A DNA stretch of 64,000 nucleotides from the NCBI RefSeq assembly GCF_014649335.1, contig NZ_BMSV01000005.1, positions 1 to 64,000 on the forward strand, read 5' to 3'. A model generated the notes under the pieces. It was not told where the DNA came from and made no database searches. It saw nothing but the letters and a program-made list of their open reading frames with translations. Each line of letters starts with the position of its first letter. Position 1 is the stretch's first letter. Both the position numbers and the translations under genes were made by a program. Origin of the DNA: Streptomyces roseolilacinus (GTDB lineage Bacteria; Actinomycetota; Actinomycetes; Streptomycetales; Streptomycetaceae). Shown here one piece after another: positions 53,131-62,492 of this stretch.

Positions 53131-54099
53131 ATGGAACGATCACTCACGGGTTCACTCACCCCTCGTCGCGCGGCCGAGGCCGCGCGGCGGCTCCTCCCGC
53201 CGTCCGACGGGCCCGGGCGCGTCCTGCGGAGCGTGGACCGGCTGGAACGGTGGCCCGGGGCGGACCGGCTGATCGGTGGGATCCGGGCGGCGGTCCGGGC
53301 GGCCCCCCTGGGCGCCGGCCGGGACCTGCTGCACGGGCGCTGGCTCGGGCACCCCGTGCACCCGCTGATGGTGCAGCTGCCCCTCGGCACGTGGCTGTCG
53401 GCGGCGGTGCTCGACGCACTGCCCGGCCACCGCCGCGGAGCGCGGACCCTCGTCGGGGTGGGGCTGGCCGCGGCGGGGCCGGCGGCGCTGGCCGGCTGGA
53501 CCGACTGGGCCGAGCTGCCGAGGGAGCAGCAGCGGGTGGGGCTGGTGCACGCGGCGGCCAACGTCACCGCCGTCGCCCTGTACGCGGCCTCGTACGCCGC
53601 GAGGCGCCGCGGGCGGGCGGGGCGCGGCAAGGCGCTGGGGTTCGCCGGGCTGTCCGTGGTCAGCGTCGGCGGCGCGCTGGGCGGCCACCTCGCCTACCGC
53701 CAGGCGTCCGGCGCCAACCACGCCGAGTACGTCGCGCACGTGACCGAGGCGGGTTGGCACGCCGTGGGGAACCTCGGGGACTTCCCGGTGGGGCGCGCGG
53801 TACGGCGCCACGTCGGCGAGGTGGCGGTCATGGTGGTCCGGGAGGACGGCGGCGCCGTCCACGTGCTGGCCGACCGGTGCAGCCACATGGCCGGGCCGCT
53901 GTCGGAGGGCGACGTCGAGGACGGCTGCGTGCGCTGCCCCTGGCACGGCAGCGTGTTCCGGCTGGCCGACGGATGGAACGTCCGCGGGCCCGCGACGGCG
54001 CCCCAGCCGTCCTTCGACACCCGTGTCGTCGGCGACCGCCTGGAGGTGCGTCTCCGGCACCTCGCCGAGGCGGGCGACGACGCCGGCGAGGCGGCGTGA
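53131..54099 (+). CDS. DUF2231 membrane protein fused to a Rieske 2Fe-2S domain
   Basis: 322 aa. The N-terminal DUF2231 part (about 60-185) has about four helices starting at WLGHPVHPLMVQLPLGTWLSAAVLDAL. The C-terminal Rieske domain (about 205-310) carries CSHMAG (about 250) and CPWHGS (about 270), both ligand pairs intact. It probably transfers electrons at the membrane; the acceptor is unknown. The ATG at 53131 has a weak RBS. The next gene downstream is an SPW-repeat protein, 46 bases away. Confidence 0.88.
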   Translation: MERSLTGSLTPRRAAEAARRLLPPSDGPGRVLRSVDRLERWPGADRLIGGIRAAVRAAPLGAGRDLLHGRWLGHPVHPLMVQLPLGTWLSAAVLDALPGHRRGARTLVGVGLAAAGPAALAGWTDWAELPREQQRVGLVHAAANVTAVALYAASYAARRRGRAGRGKALGFAGLSVVSVGGALGGHLAYRQASGANHAEYVAHVTEAGWHAVGNLGDFPVGRAVRRHVGEVAVMVVREDGGAVHVLADRCSHMAGPLSEGDVEDGCVRCPWHGSVFRLADGWNVRGPATAPQPSFDTRVVGDRLEVRLRHLAEAGDDAGEAA

Positions 54100-54144
54100 G
54101 GCAGCACGGCGCGGGGGGAAGCGCAGTGGAAGGGAGCGCAGGAC

Positions 54145-54621
54145 ATGGTCGGACAAGTGGTATCGAGAACGCGTGAACCGCTCACACCCGAGACCCGGCG
54201 GGTGCTGAGGGAGGGACAACGGGACCAGCTCGTCAGTCTGCTGCTGGTGCTCACCGCCGTGGCGCTGTTCGTCGCCCCGTGGGTCAACGGGGAGCCCGAC
54301 AGCGCCAAGGACGCCCACCGCAACGAGCTGGCCGTCGGCATGCTCGTGCTGTTCGTGGCGATGGCCCGCTTCAAGTGGCACCTGGGCAGGTGGGCGGACC
54401 TGACGGTACTGGCCGCCGGTGTCTGGCTGGTCGCCTCCCCATGGCTGCTGGGACTGGGCGACACCGTGATCTTCGCCGACGGGGCGCACGTGTTCCACGT
54501 GGCCGCGGGAAGCGTCCTGATCGTCCTGGCGGCCGTCTCGCTCCTGCTGTACGGCGCCTCCGCCCGGGGCGGCGCCTCCGCCCGGGGCGGCGCCGGGAGC
54601 GGACGGCACCGGAAACGGTGA
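54145..54621 (+). CDS. SPW-repeat membrane protein
   Basis: 158 aa. Four membrane helices (about 27-45, 62-76, 82-100 and 112-134). The SPW element occurs as ASPWLLGLGD (about 97-106) and in a related form APWVNGEPD (about 44-52), the two-repeat arrangement of the SPW family. The C-terminus has a SARGGASARGGAG repeat. The function is unknown; it is actinobacterial and often near stress genes. It starts at ATG 54145 after GGAGCGCAGGAC. Confidence 0.85.
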   Translation: MVGQVVSRTREPLTPETRRVLREGQRDQLVSLLLVLTAVALFVAPWVNGEPDSAKDAHRNELAVGMLVLFVAMARFKWHLGRWADLTVLAAGVWLVASPWLLGLGDTVIFADGAHVFHVAAGSVLIVLAAVSLLLYGASARGGASARGGAGSGRHRKR

Positions 54622-54622
54622 G

Positions 54623-54646
54623 GTGGCGGGGCCGGGGCCCCGCCAC
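54623..54646. terminator. Hairpin after the SPW gene
   Basis: GTGGCGGGGCC and its perfect complement separated by two bases, just after the SPW stop codon. Confidence 0.6.
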
Positions 54647-54652
54647 GCTCCC

Positions 54653-54684
54653 GACGGCGGCCGCGCCGGTGCGCGGCCGCCGTC
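54653..54684. terminator. Hairpin at the end of the DUF1360 gene
   Basis: GACGGCGGCCGCGC and its perfect complement with a 4-base loop, overlapping the DUF1360 stop codon. Together with the previous hairpin it insulates the convergent pair. Confidence 0.6.
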
Positions 54685-55207
54685 AGTCGTCTCCGCCGGT
54701 GACCTTCTCGGTCAGCGCGCTGTAGGCCAGCTGGAGGACGTCCGCCCCGGCGAGGGCGGTGAGGGCGCCGGTGACCGTCCGCGTCGCCCGCGGCCACAGC
54801 AGCCCGGCGGCGGTCAGGGTCGTGACGGTCCAGACGCTCAGGCAGAAGGGGCACGACACGAGCTCGCCCACCGTGTGCGTGGCGCCGTCGCGCGGCTCCT
54901 CGTGCACCTCGGCCGGCCCCTCCGGCCCCCCGTACTCCGTGAAGGGCGCCCGCAGGGGGCGCGTCACCGCGCCCTTGCTCACCAGCCGGCTCAGCCGGAA
55001 GGTCGCCACCGACGTCAGCGCCAGGTCCCACGGCTGCGGCCGTTCGGGCAGCGGGCGTCCCCGGGACCGTACGGCCGCGGCCCACGCCGCCGTGTAGCCG
55101 GCGAAGGCGGCGAGCGCGGCGGCGTGCCCGCCCACCGGGGAGGGGTCCTCCTCCCGTGCGTAGGCGTGGCGCAGCCTCTGGGTGACACGTGTGACCAGCT
55201 CCGACAT
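54683..55207 (-). CDS. DUF1360 membrane protein
   Basis: 174 aa. The family mark is FRLSRLVSKGAVTRPLRAPF (about 70-89) and SCPFCLSVWTVTTL (about 116-129, with a Cys-x2-Cys pair in the hydrophobic helix). Two to three membrane segments. DUF1360 proteins are sporulation/spore-envelope related in Bacillus (CotJ/YjfA-like context), with no known activity. The ATG at 55207 follows GAGGGAACGGG. Confidence 0.83.
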   Translation of the reverse strand: MSELVTRVTQRLRHAYAREEDPSPVGGHAAALAAFAGYTAAWAAAVRSRGRPLPERPQPWDLALTSVATFRLSRLVSKGAVTRPLRAPFTEYGGPEGPAEVHEEPRDGATHTVGELVSCPFCLSVWTVTTLTAAGLLWPRATRTVTGALTALAGADVLQLAYSALTEKVTGGDD

Positions 55208-55281
55208 CCCGTTCCCTCACTCACTCCTCGGCCACCGGCGGGCCCTGCCACGGGTGCCCCCGCCCGCCCGCGTGAATCCCC

Positions 55282-55327
55282 CTGCGTCCTGCGGGGACGA
55301 GGCGCTGCGTCCCGCGGGGACGAGGCG
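55282..55327. repeat. Direct repeat of 23 bp in the intergenic region
   Basis: CTGCGTCCTGCGGGGACGAG and following bases occur twice in tandem (55282-55304, 55305-55327) with one mismatch. The 324-base gap 55208-55531 otherwise holds only promoters; no gene is seen. Confidence 0.6.
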
Positions 55328-55531
55328 CCTCCGGAACCCCGGGCCGCGGTCGTCCGGTGCGGCGGGCGGGTGGGCCACCTGGAGCACCACGCTGGTGGTC
55401 CGCCACCGGGCGCAGTAGGGATGGAAAAGAACCGGCCATACTTCCGCACTGTGCGCCGTTCCTCCTCATAGGACGCGTATCGCGGGTATCCGGTCTCCCC
55501 CTGTGGTCCCGTACCAGCGAAGGAATCGTCC

Positions 55532-56731
55532 ATGACGTTCAACCCCTTGGAGCAACGCGGCATCCCGCTGGACCGCCAGGTCCGCAGCTGGCGGGAGCTC
55601 GACGTCGCTCCGATCGACCCCGACCACTGCGACCCGTACACCCGCTGCCGGATCATCACCATGAACGGCATCGAGGTCGAGGCGATCCTGTTCAGCCACC
55701 AGCTGGCGCGCCACACGGCGGACCCCGAGATCAAGCGGCAGCTGGCGCGGGTCCGCTACGTCGAGGCGCAGCAGCAGAAGGTGGTCAACTGGCTCCTGCC
55801 GGGTGTCTCGTCGGTGCTGGAGACGACGATCGCCTACGAGCAGGTCGCGGTCGACCTGACCGCCTGGGTGGCGCGGATGGAACCGGACCCGTACCTGAAG
55901 CAGGCGTACCAGTTCGGCGTGCTGGAGGACTTCGACCACCTGTACCGGTACGCCAACCTGTACGAGATGATCGAGCACCGCAAGGCGGAGTCGATCGTCG
56001 ACGGGCTCACCGAGGTCATGCCCGGCCGGCCCACCAGGTTCCACCACCGCGACCCGGTCGACAACGTCCGCGACCCGTACGCCAAGGACGCGACGAACCC
56101 GCTGTCGAAGCTGCACGCGCTGACGATCATGTCGGCGGAGCAGCAGACGATGAACTTCTACATGAACACCGGCCCCACCTACATGGAGCCGATCGCCCGC
56201 CGGCTGTACCAGGAGATCGGCCTCATCGAGGAGGAGCACGTCACCCACTACGAGTCCCTCGTCGACCCCGGGGAGACGTGGTGGGAGCAGCTGGTCAACC
56301 ACGAGTACAACGAGTGCTACCTCTACTACTCCTTCATGGAGCAGGAGTCCGACCCCAAGGTCAGGGCGATCTGGGAACTGCACCTGAACATGGAGCTGGA
56401 GCACCTGCACGCCGCCTGCGACCTGATGCGCCGCCACGACGGCCGCGACCCGGCGGAGGTGCTGGCGCCCGAGCTGCCGAACGTGCTCACCTTCGAGCCG
56501 AACAAGGCGTACGTGCGTGAACTGCTGGCCACCCAGATCGACCTCACCACCCTGGGCGCCGGCTACGTACGCGAGGCGCACGAGCGGTTCGAGGCGATGC
56601 AGGCGCGGCTCCACGGCGACGAGGCGCCGCCCAGCGACCAGGTCATGGCCGAACACCAGGACATGTTCGACCGGGAGTACCGCCTGGAGACCGAAGGTGA
56701 GCACCCCGACCCGGCCCTGCGGGAGAAGTGA
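55532..56731 (+). CDS. Ferritin-like-fold protein of unknown function
   Basis: 399 aa. Rich in Glu and His and almost all-helical. The elements SAEQQTMNFYMNTG (about 205-218), IGLIEEEHVTHYESLVD (about 230-246) and LHLNMELEHLHAACDL (about 286-301) form ExxH-type ligand sets as in diiron ferritin-like proteins. No family name can be given. Downstream, nine bases beyond the stop codon, is a hemerythrin-domain gene, suggesting an oxygen or iron stress unit. The ATG at 55532 follows GAAGGAATCGTCC. Confidence 0.75.
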   Translation: MTFNPLEQRGIPLDRQVRSWRELDVAPIDPDHCDPYTRCRIITMNGIEVEAILFSHQLARHTADPEIKRQLARVRYVEAQQQKVVNWLLPGVSSVLETTIAYEQVAVDLTAWVARMEPDPYLKQAYQFGVLEDFDHLYRYANLYEMIEHRKAESIVDGLTEVMPGRPTRFHHRDPVDNVRDPYAKDATNPLSKLHALTIMSAEQQTMNFYMNTGPTYMEPIARRLYQEIGLIEEEHVTHYESLVDPGETWWEQLVNHEYNECYLYYSFMEQESDPKVRAIWELHLNMELEHLHAACDLMRRHDGRDPAEVLAPELPNVLTFEPNKAYVRELLATQIDLTTLGAGYVREAHERFEAMQARLHGDEAPPSDQVMAEHQDMFDREYRLETEGEHPDPALREK

Positions 56732-56739
56732 GGACAGCG

Positions 56740-57330
56740 ATGGCGACGAGCGCGCCCACCCCGCACGCCGGGGACGACAACGCGACGGACGACGACGTCG
56801 TGTCGCTGCTGATGCGTCAGCACGGTGACATCCGCAACCTCTTCGACGAGGTGGAGAGCGCCACGGGCGACGAGCGGCGGGACGCGTTCCGCCGCCTGGT
56901 CCGCCTCCTGGCCGTGCACGAGACGGCGGAGGAGGAGGTCGTGCACCCCTTCGCGCGCCGCAACCTGCCGGGCGGCGACCAGGTCGTCGACGAGCGGCTC
57001 GCCGAGGAGCGCGAGGCCAAGGAGGTCCTGGCCTCCCTGGAGGAGGCGGACCCGGACTCCCCGGACTTCGCGGAGCGGCTGCGGGCGCTGCGGACGGCGG
57101 TCCAGGAGCACGCCCGCGCCGAGGAACGCTACGAGTTCACCCACATCCGGCGCAGCGGCGACGCCGGCAGGCTCGCGGCGATGGCCCGCGGCGTCAAGGC
57201 GGCCGAGGCGATGGCCCCGACCCGCCCCCACCCGGGCGTGGAGTCCGGCACGGCCAACGTGCTGCTGGGGCCGCTCGCCGCGCTGATGGACCGTACGAGG
57301 GACGCGGTGCGCTCGGCGATGGGCGGCTGA
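56740..57330 (+). CDS. Hemerythrin-like HHE domain protein
   Basis: 196 aa. LLMRQHGDIRNLFDEVE (about 23-39) and LLAVHETAEEEVVHPFA (about 57-73) supply the His/Glu iron ligands, and AVQEHARAEERYEF (about 124-137) the third part of the HHE fold. It binds a diiron centre and may sense or scavenge oxygen or NO. The ATG at 56740 has GAGGA upstream and lies just after the ferritin-like gene, so the two are co-transcribed. Confidence 0.88.
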   Translation: MATSAPTPHAGDDNATDDDVVSLLMRQHGDIRNLFDEVESATGDERRDAFRRLVRLLAVHETAEEEVVHPFARRNLPGGDQVVDERLAEEREAKEVLASLEEADPDSPDFAERLRALRTAVQEHARAEERYEFTHIRRSGDAGRLAAMARGVKAAEAMAPTRPHPGVESGTANVLLGPLAALMDRTRDAVRSAMGG

Positions 57331-57455
57331 CCGGGCGGAGGCCGGTGCGCGCCGCACGGACGGGACGCGCACCGGCCCTCCTCGGGGCGGGCCGCCGGGA
57401 GGGCGGCGGGATCACACAGAGGCGCGCAGCCGCGCGGAGGGGAGAGGACCACACC

Positions 57456-57938
57456 ATGCCGAACGGAGCCGCCCCACCCCCGACCGCTCCCCGGACGCGG
57501 CGTTCCCTGGCGGTCTTCGCGCTGATCGGCGCCGCCCTGATGGCCGCGCTCGACGAGATCGTCTTCCACCAGATCCTGCACTGGCACCACTTCTACGACC
57601 GTTCCACGCCGGGCATCGGCCTCCTGTCGGACGGACTCCTGCACACCGCCGAACTCGGTGCCCTGGTCGCCGGCGGGGTCCTCTACGCCGACCTGCGCCG
57701 GCTGCGGGCGCTGTCCCCGGCGCACGCCCGGGCCGGGTTCGTCCTCGGCCTCGGCGGCTTCCAGCTCTTCGACGGCGTCGTCGACCACAAGCTGCTGCGC
57801 CTGCACCAGATCCGCTACGGGGTGGACGTCACCCCCTACGACTGGGCGTGGAACGCCGCCGGGCTCCTCCTGCTGCTCCTCGGAGCCGTACTGGCCGTAC
57901 GGGCCCGCCGTACGGGTGACCGGCGGGCGGACGCGTGA
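57456..57938 (+). CDS. DUF2243 membrane protein
   Basis: 160 aa. Four helices; DEIVFHQILHWHHFYD (about 33-48) and FQLFDGVVDHKLLRLHQIRYG (about 105-125) are the His-rich family motifs and suggest metal binding. DUF2243 genes usually sit beside ctaG, as here: its stop overlaps the CtaG GTG (GTGA). Function not known. The RBS GGAGAGGACC supports ATG 57456. Confidence 0.87.
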   Translation: MPNGAAPPPTAPRTRRSLAVFALIGAALMAALDEIVFHQILHWHHFYDRSTPGIGLLSDGLLHTAELGALVAGGVLYADLRRLRALSPAHARAGFVLGLGGFQLFDGVVDHKLLRLHQIRYGVDVTPYDWAWNAAGLLLLLLGAVLAVRARRTGDRRADA

Positions 57939-58786
57939 GGCCGTCGGCCGCCGCGGCCGCCGCCGACGGCCATCCGGCCGGGGCCTTCGGCCTGGTGGTC
58001 GCCGCGGTGGCGCTGGCGGCGACCGCCGCCTACGTCCTGGCCGCCCTCCGCCTGCGCGCTCGCGGCGACGCCTGGCCCCAGTGGCGCGACGCGTCCTTCG
58101 CCGCCGGCTGCCTGGCGATCGCCCACGCGATGATGATGCCGCTTCCCGGCGGGCCCTTCACCGCGCACATGGTGCACCACGTCGTCACGGCCATGGCCGC
58201 TCCCGTCCTCGTGGTGCTCGGACGGCCCCTGACGCTGCTGCTGCGGACCGTGCCGCCCGGGCGCGTGCGGCGGGGGTTCCTGGGGGTGGCGCACTCCCGG
58301 CCCGCCGCGTGGCTGCTCTTCCCGCCCGTGGCGGCGCTGCTGGACATGGGCGGCCTGTGGCTGCTGCACCGCTCGCCGCTCCTGGCCGCCGCCCACCACC
58401 GGCCGGTGCTGGGCGCCGCCGTGCAGGCCCACCTGCTGGCCGCCGGGCTGCTGTTCGCCTTCTCCGTGTGCCGGCTCGATCCGGTGCGCCACCGGTGGGG
58501 CCTGGCCGTGCGGGGCACCACCCTGTTCGTCGCCGGCGCGGCCCACGCCGTCCTCGCGAAGACGCTGTACGCCGTGCCGCCGCCCGGCACCGCCTTCGCC
58601 GCCTCCGACCTGCGGGACGGTGCCCGGCTCATGTACTACGGTGGCGACCTCGTCGAACTCGCCCTCGCCGGCGTCCTCGCGGTCGAGTGGTACACGCGCC
58701 GGGGCCGCGCCCTGCGTCCGCGCGCCCGCCGCGCCGCCGCCCCCGGCCGCCTGGAACCGGCGGCCGGGGGCCGCCGGTTCACCTGA
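57935..58786 (+). CDS. ctaG: CtaG-type cytochrome oxidase assembly protein (caa3_CtaG)
   Basis: 283 aa with about seven helices. The family motifs are AHAMMMPLPGGPFTAHMVHHVVTAMAAPVLVVLGRPL (about 63-99) and MYYGGDLVELALAGVLAVEWY (about 232-252), with metal-binding His residues in the first. It should help deliver copper to a caa3-type oxidase. It is coupled to the DUF2243 gene. The convergent ctaD-associated gene ends 8 bases inside its 3' end. A lone ctaD gene sits next to it. Confidence 0.87.
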   Translation: MRPSAAAAAADGHPAGAFGLVVAAVALAATAAYVLAALRLRARGDAWPQWRDASFAAGCLAIAHAMMMPLPGGPFTAHMVHHVVTAMAAPVLVVLGRPLTLLLRTVPPGRVRRGFLGVAHSRPAAWLLFPPVAALLDMGGLWLLHRSPLLAAAHHRPVLGAAVQAHLLAAGLLFAFSVCRLDPVRHRWGLAVRGTTLFVAGAAHAVLAKTLYAVPPPGTAFAASDLRDGARLMYYGGDLVELALAGVLAVEWYTRRGRALRPRARRAAAPGRLEPAAGGRRFT

Positions 58787-59144
58787 GGGGGAGGAACCAG
58801 GCGGCGAGACCGCTGAGGAGCGCCACGCCCCCGGTCAGGGAGGCGACGGTGACGCACAGGAGGCGACGGCGCAGCAGCTCGTACCGCCGGCTGTACTCGT
58901 CGCGGAGCTCCGCGGAGCGGCGCGCCACCTGCTTCAACGCCTGCGTGGCCTGGGCGACGTGCGCCTCCGCGTACCGGCGGGCGACCTCCTCCTGCTGCGC
59001 GGTGGAGAGCCACGGCAGTCGCAGGACGAAGGCCTCGGCCTGCAGCCGGGCCTCGCGCAGGTGGGCCTCGGCCGAGAGGTAGCCCTCCAGGCGCGTCAGG
59101 CCCGCCGCGGTCCCGGCGTGCTCCCGCGGGCGCCCCGGCGTCAC
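58779..59144 (-). CDS. Small coiled-coil membrane protein downstream of ctaD
   Basis: 121 aa. A long helical region rich in Ala/Glu/Arg (about 15-88, [18 protein letters not shown] and [30 protein letters not shown]) is followed by one C-terminal membrane helix (about 95-115). It starts at GTG (59144) overlapping the ctaD stop by four bases, so it is translated with ctaD. No family is recognised; it may be a small accessory subunit. Confidence 0.65.
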   Translation of the reverse strand: MTPGRPREHAGTAAGLTRLEGYLSAEAHLREARLQAEAFVLRLPWLSTAQQEEVARRYAEAHVAQATQALKQVARRSAELRDEYSRRYELLRRRLLCVTVASLTGGVALLSGLAAWFLPLR

Positions 59145-60859
59145 CGGTGCTCCTCGCCGGAGACGATGGTCGCGTTGTCGGGGTCCACCACGTCACGGCC
59201 CTTGTTCCACCCGCGGTCCACGGCGGTGATCTCGGGGTGGTGCAGGTCGAAGGCGGGGGACTCGGAGCGGATCCGGGGCAGGGTGAGGAAGTTGTGGCGG
59301 GGGGCGGGGCAGGAGGTGGCCCACTCCAGGGACCGGCCGTAGCCCCAGGGGTCGTCGACGTCGATCCGCTTGCCGATCTTGGCGGTCTTCCACACGTTGT
59401 AGAGGAAGGGCAGGGTGGACAGGCCCAGCAGGAAGGCGCCGATGGAGGAGAGCATGTTGAGGCCGGTGAAGCCGTCGGCGGCGAGGTAGTCGGCGTAGCG
59501 CCGGGGCATGCCCTCGGCACCCAGCCAGTGCTGGACGAGGAAGGTCAGGTGGAACCCGACGAACAGGGTCCAGAAGTGGATCTTGCCGAGGCGTTCGTCG
59601 AGCATGGTGCCGGTCATCTTCGGCCACCAGAAGTGGAATCCGGCGAACATCGCGAACACCACGGTGCCGAAGACGACGTAGTGGAAGTGCGCGACGACGA
59701 AGTAGCTGTCGGTGACGTGCCAGTCCAGGGGCGGGGAGCCGAGGATGACGCCGGTCAGCCCCCCGAACAGGAAGGTGACCAGGAAGCCGAGCGACCACAG
59801 CATCGGAGTCTCGAAGCTGAGCTTGCCCTTCCACAGCGTGCCGATCCAGTTGAAGAACTTCACGCCGGTCGGCACGGCGATGAGGAAGGTCATGAAGGAG
59901 AAGAACGGCAGCAGCACCGCCCCGGTGGCGAACATGTGGTGCGCCCACACCGTCGCCGACAGGCCGGTGATGGCGATCGTGGCGGCCACCAGTCCGATGT
60001 AGCCGAACAGCGGCTTGCGGGAGAAGACCGGCAGGATCTCGCTGACCACCCCGAAGAACGGCAGGGCGAGGATGTAGACCTCCGGATGGCCGAAGAACCA
60101 GAACAGGTGCTGCCACAGCAGCGAACCGCCGTTCTCCGGTGAGAAGACGTGGGAGCCGAACCGACGGTCCGACTCCAGCACCAGCAGGGCGGCGGCCAGG
60201 ACGGGGAAGGCGAGCAGGACCAGGATGGACGTCAGCAGGACGTTCCACGTGAAGATCGGCATCCGGAACATCGTCATGCCGGGGGCCCGCATGCAGATGA
60301 TCGTGGTGATGAAGTTGACCGCGCCGAGGATCGTGCCGAACCCGGACAGCGCCAGACCCATGATCCACAGGTCGGAGCCGGGACTGGGCGAGCGTTCCTG
60401 CCGGCTCAGCGGTGTGTACGCGGTCCACCCGAAGTCGGCCGCGCCCTGGGGCTGCAGCAGGCTGGCGACGACGATGAGGCCGCCGAAGAGGAACAGCCAG
60501 TACGACAGCATGTTCAGCCGCGGGAAGGCCACGTCCGGGGCGCCGATCTGCAACGGCATGATCGCGTTGGCGAACCCGGCGAAGGTCGGCGTGGCGAACA
60601 GCAGCAGCATGATCGTGCCGTGCAGGGTGAAGGTCTGGTTGTACTGCTCGTTGGAGATCAGCTGGAGCCCGGGACGCGCCAGCTCCGCGCGCAGCATCAG
60701 GGCCAGCAGGCCGCCGAACAGGAAGAAGCCGAACGACGTGATCAGGTAGAGGTGCCCGATCTTCTTGTGGTCCGTCGTGGTGAGCCAGTCGACGGCGATG
60801 CGTCCCAGACCACGACCCTTCACGGGCACGAGGGTGGGCGGCTCCGTGGATGTGACCAT
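59141..60859 (-). CDS. ctaD: Cytochrome c oxidase subunit I (heme-copper oxidase, aa3-type)
   Basis: 572 aa with 12 helices. The heme/copper His ligands are in [16 protein letters not shown] (about 77-92, heme a), [17 protein letters not shown] (about 254-270, CuB His and Tyr) and [11 protein letters not shown] (about 305-315), and [25 protein letters not shown] (about 390-414) for heme a/a3. The ATG at 60859 is used because the longer frame precedes the family start [12 protein letters not shown]. It is an extra ctaD, since ctaC, ctaE and qcr genes are absent here; the main oxidase is expected elsewhere. Confidence 0.94.
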   Translation of the reverse strand: MVTSTEPPTLVPVKGRGLGRIAVDWLTTTDHKKIGHLYLITSFGFFLFGGLLALMLRAELARPGLQLISNEQYNQTFTLHGTIMLLLFATPTFAGFANAIMPLQIGAPDVAFPRLNMLSYWLFLFGGLIVVASLLQPQGAADFGWTAYTPLSRQERSPSPGSDLWIMGLALSGFGTILGAVNFITTIICMRAPGMTMFRMPIFTWNVLLTSILVLLAFPVLAAALLVLESDRRFGSHVFSPENGGSLLWQHLFWFFGHPEVYILALPFFGVVSEILPVFSRKPLFGYIGLVAATIAITGLSATVWAHHMFATGAVLLPFFSFMTFLIAVPTGVKFFNWIGTLWKGKLSFETPMLWSLGFLVTFLFGGLTGVILGSPPLDWHVTDSYFVVAHFHYVVFGTVVFAMFAGFHFWWPKMTGTMLDERLGKIHFWTLFVGFHLTFLVQHWLGAEGMPRRYADYLAADGFTGLNMLSSIGAFLLGLSTLPFLYNVWKTAKIGKRIDVDDPWGYGRSLEWATSCPAPRHNFLTLPRIRSESPAFDLHHPEITAVDRGWNKGRDVVDPDNATIVSGEEHR

Positions 60860-61449
60860 GTGAATCCCATCAGTGGCGACCTGAACGCGACCATCGCCCC
60901 CCGTCGCGACCGTAAGAACATTACGGATCGGATTCTTGCCGGCAACACGAGACAAGCCAGCGTGAAACAAGCAATTTCATACGATTCCCTGAGCAAGGGC
61001 GCGTGTCCCCCGTCCGGCCCGTCGGACTCCTCGCCCCGCCGCCCCCGTCACCGCCCTGCCGCCTCCCCGGCTCCGCCGACTCCGCCGTCCGCCGTGGAGG
61101 CGCCCGGCGTGGCGCGGGACGGCCGCCGCGGCGGCCCGGCGGTCCGGCGGTGCGGCGGACGCGGGCCGGGGTCTTGCCGCCGGGTCGCGGCACCGGAAGG
61201 GTCGTGCGGTGTGCACCGGGCCCATGGCGACGAGCGGTTGGCCGACGCCTGCCAGAGCGGCAACGAGATGCCGGAGGAGTCGCTCCGCGACCGGGTGCGG
61301 CTGATCGGTTCCTTCGCCGGCCGCCCGTCCCCTTTCGTCCTGGAGGTCGGACCCGGTCCCGGTCGTCGAGCGCTACGACGGCGCCGTGTCGGTCGCCCCC
61401 TGAGCGGCGCGCGGCGGGGCCGCGCGCCGGGGTGGTGCGCCGACGCCAC
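60860..61449. other. 590-base intergenic region with a decayed reading frame
   Basis: This carries the ctaD promoter region (AT-richer around 60900-60990) and, at about 61210-61411, a frame-shifted remnant described separately. No intact gene is supported. Confidence 0.5.
61210..61411 (+). pseudogene. Probable frameshifted gene remnant
   Basis: In one frame the translation reads DERLADACQSGNEMPEESL then RDRVRLIGSFAGRPSPFVLEV. After GGTCCCGGTC the next frame continues VVERYDGAVSVAP with a stop codon. The amino acid composition is protein-like on both sides and a single-base shift joins them. The start is not clear. It might be a disrupted small gene of unknown function or a natural frame I mis-join. 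Confidence 0.35.
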
Positions 61450-62367
61450 TCATTCGGCCGAGTCCATGAAGGCCAGCATCCGGCGGTTGACCTCGTCCGC
61501 GTGGTCGATCTGCGGGCCGTGGCCGGTGCCGGAGACGATCTCGGCGCGGGCACCCGGTACCAGGCGCGGCACGCGCTCCACCTGCCGCCGCGGGTGCACG
61601 AGGAGGCTCCGCCTGCCCATGACCAGATAGAGCGGGGTGCGGATGGAGGACAGTTCCGCTTCGGTCAGGGGCAGCGGGGCCGGGCGCCGCACGCGGTACG
61701 CGCGCACCCCCAGCCGGATCATCGCCCGCAGCTCCGGCACGACCAGCACCGGCTGCTCCAGCCAGGCCGCCAGCCGGGGGCGCAGCGCCGCGGGGGCGAA
61801 CGTCGCGAAGAGGCTGGCGAAGATCCAGGCGAAGAAGCGCGGCCCCACCTTCTCCAGCCCGCCCGGGTCCAGCAGGGTGACCGAGGCGAGGCGGTCCGGC
61901 CTGCGGTGTGCCTGGTTCAGGGCCAGCCATCCGCCGTAGGAGGAGCCGACCAGGTGCACCCGGTCGAGACCGAGGCCGTCGAGCGTCTCGTCCAGCCACC
62001 GGGCGGCGTGCTCGGGCCGGTGCAGGGGCTCGCGGTGCACGCTGCGCCCCGGATCGCCCGGGGTGTCGATCGCGTAGACCGGGCGCGCGGCGCTGAGCGC
62101 GGGGGTGTTCGGGTACCACATCGCGGAGCAGCTGCCCGCTCCGTGCACCAGGACGACGGGGGTGCGAGCCCGGCCGGACGGGTCGTCGGGCCCGTGGCGG
62201 TAGACGTGCGTCGTCCCGAAGGGCGTCTCCACGTCGGTCTCCGCGACGGCCGGCGCCCCCAGGGCGAAGACGGCGTCGCAGGCGGCGAGGTACCGCTCCC
62301 GCAGGGCGTCGCTCACGTAGCGCCCGACGTCGCGCCGGGCACGGTCCTTGGTCCTGGTCTCGGGCAC
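61450..62367 (-). CDS. Alpha/beta-fold hydrolase
   Basis: 305 aa from GTG 62367 (GGAGGTG upstream). Oxyanion loop VVLVHGAGSCSAMWYPN (about 71-87), nucleophile elbow LVGSSYGGWLALNQA (Ser about 139), and terminal GTGHGPQIDH with catalytic His about 286. The likely catalytic Asp lies near YLVMGRRSLLVHPR. Substrate unknown; similar enzymes hydrolyse esters. It is divergent from a TetR gene, with two palindromes between them, so it is very likely TetR-controlled. Confidence 0.9.
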   Translation of the reverse strand: MPETRTKDRARRDVGRYVSDALRERYLAACDAVFALGAPAVAETDVETPFGTTHVYRHGPDDPSGRARTPVVLVHGAGSCSAMWYPNTPALSAARPVYAIDTPGDPGRSVHREPLHRPEHAARWLDETLDGLGLDRVHLVGSSYGGWLALNQAHRRPDRLASVTLLDPGGLEKVGPRFFAWIFASLFATFAPAALRPRLAAWLEQPVLVVPELRAMIRLGVRAYRVRRPAPLPLTEAELSSIRTPLYLVMGRRSLLVHPRRQVERVPRLVPGARAEIVSGTGHGPQIDHADEVNRRMLAFMDSAE

Positions 62368-62395
62368 GGTGCGCCACCTCCGGAGGGATCGCCTG

Positions 62396-62419
62396 TTGGT
62401 GGTACGACCGTACCACCAA
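62396..62419. promoter_or_regulatory. TetR-type operator, site 1
   Basis: TTGGTGGTACG-AC-CGTACCACCAA, a perfect 11-bp-arm inverted repeat, 29 bases upstream of the hydrolase GTG and 74 bases upstream of the TetR ATG. Confidence 0.7.
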
Positions 62420-62421
62420 CG

Positions 62422-62437
62422 TGGTACGGCTGTACCA
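62422..62437. promoter_or_regulatory. TetR-type operator, site 2
   Basis: TGGTAC-GGCT-GTACCA, a shorter inverted repeat with the same GGTAC half-site as site 1, two bases from it. Confidence 0.6.
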
Positions 62438-62492
62438 TCAAGAAGCCGGCCCGGTACGGGCGGAGGAACCCCTGGACGGGAGGCGTACACCG

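Noticed and set aside
57456..58786. DUF2243-CtaG genes as part of a complete oxidase operon with ctaD
   Set aside because: ctaD is on the opposite strand and converges with them; the genes are neighbours but not one operon.
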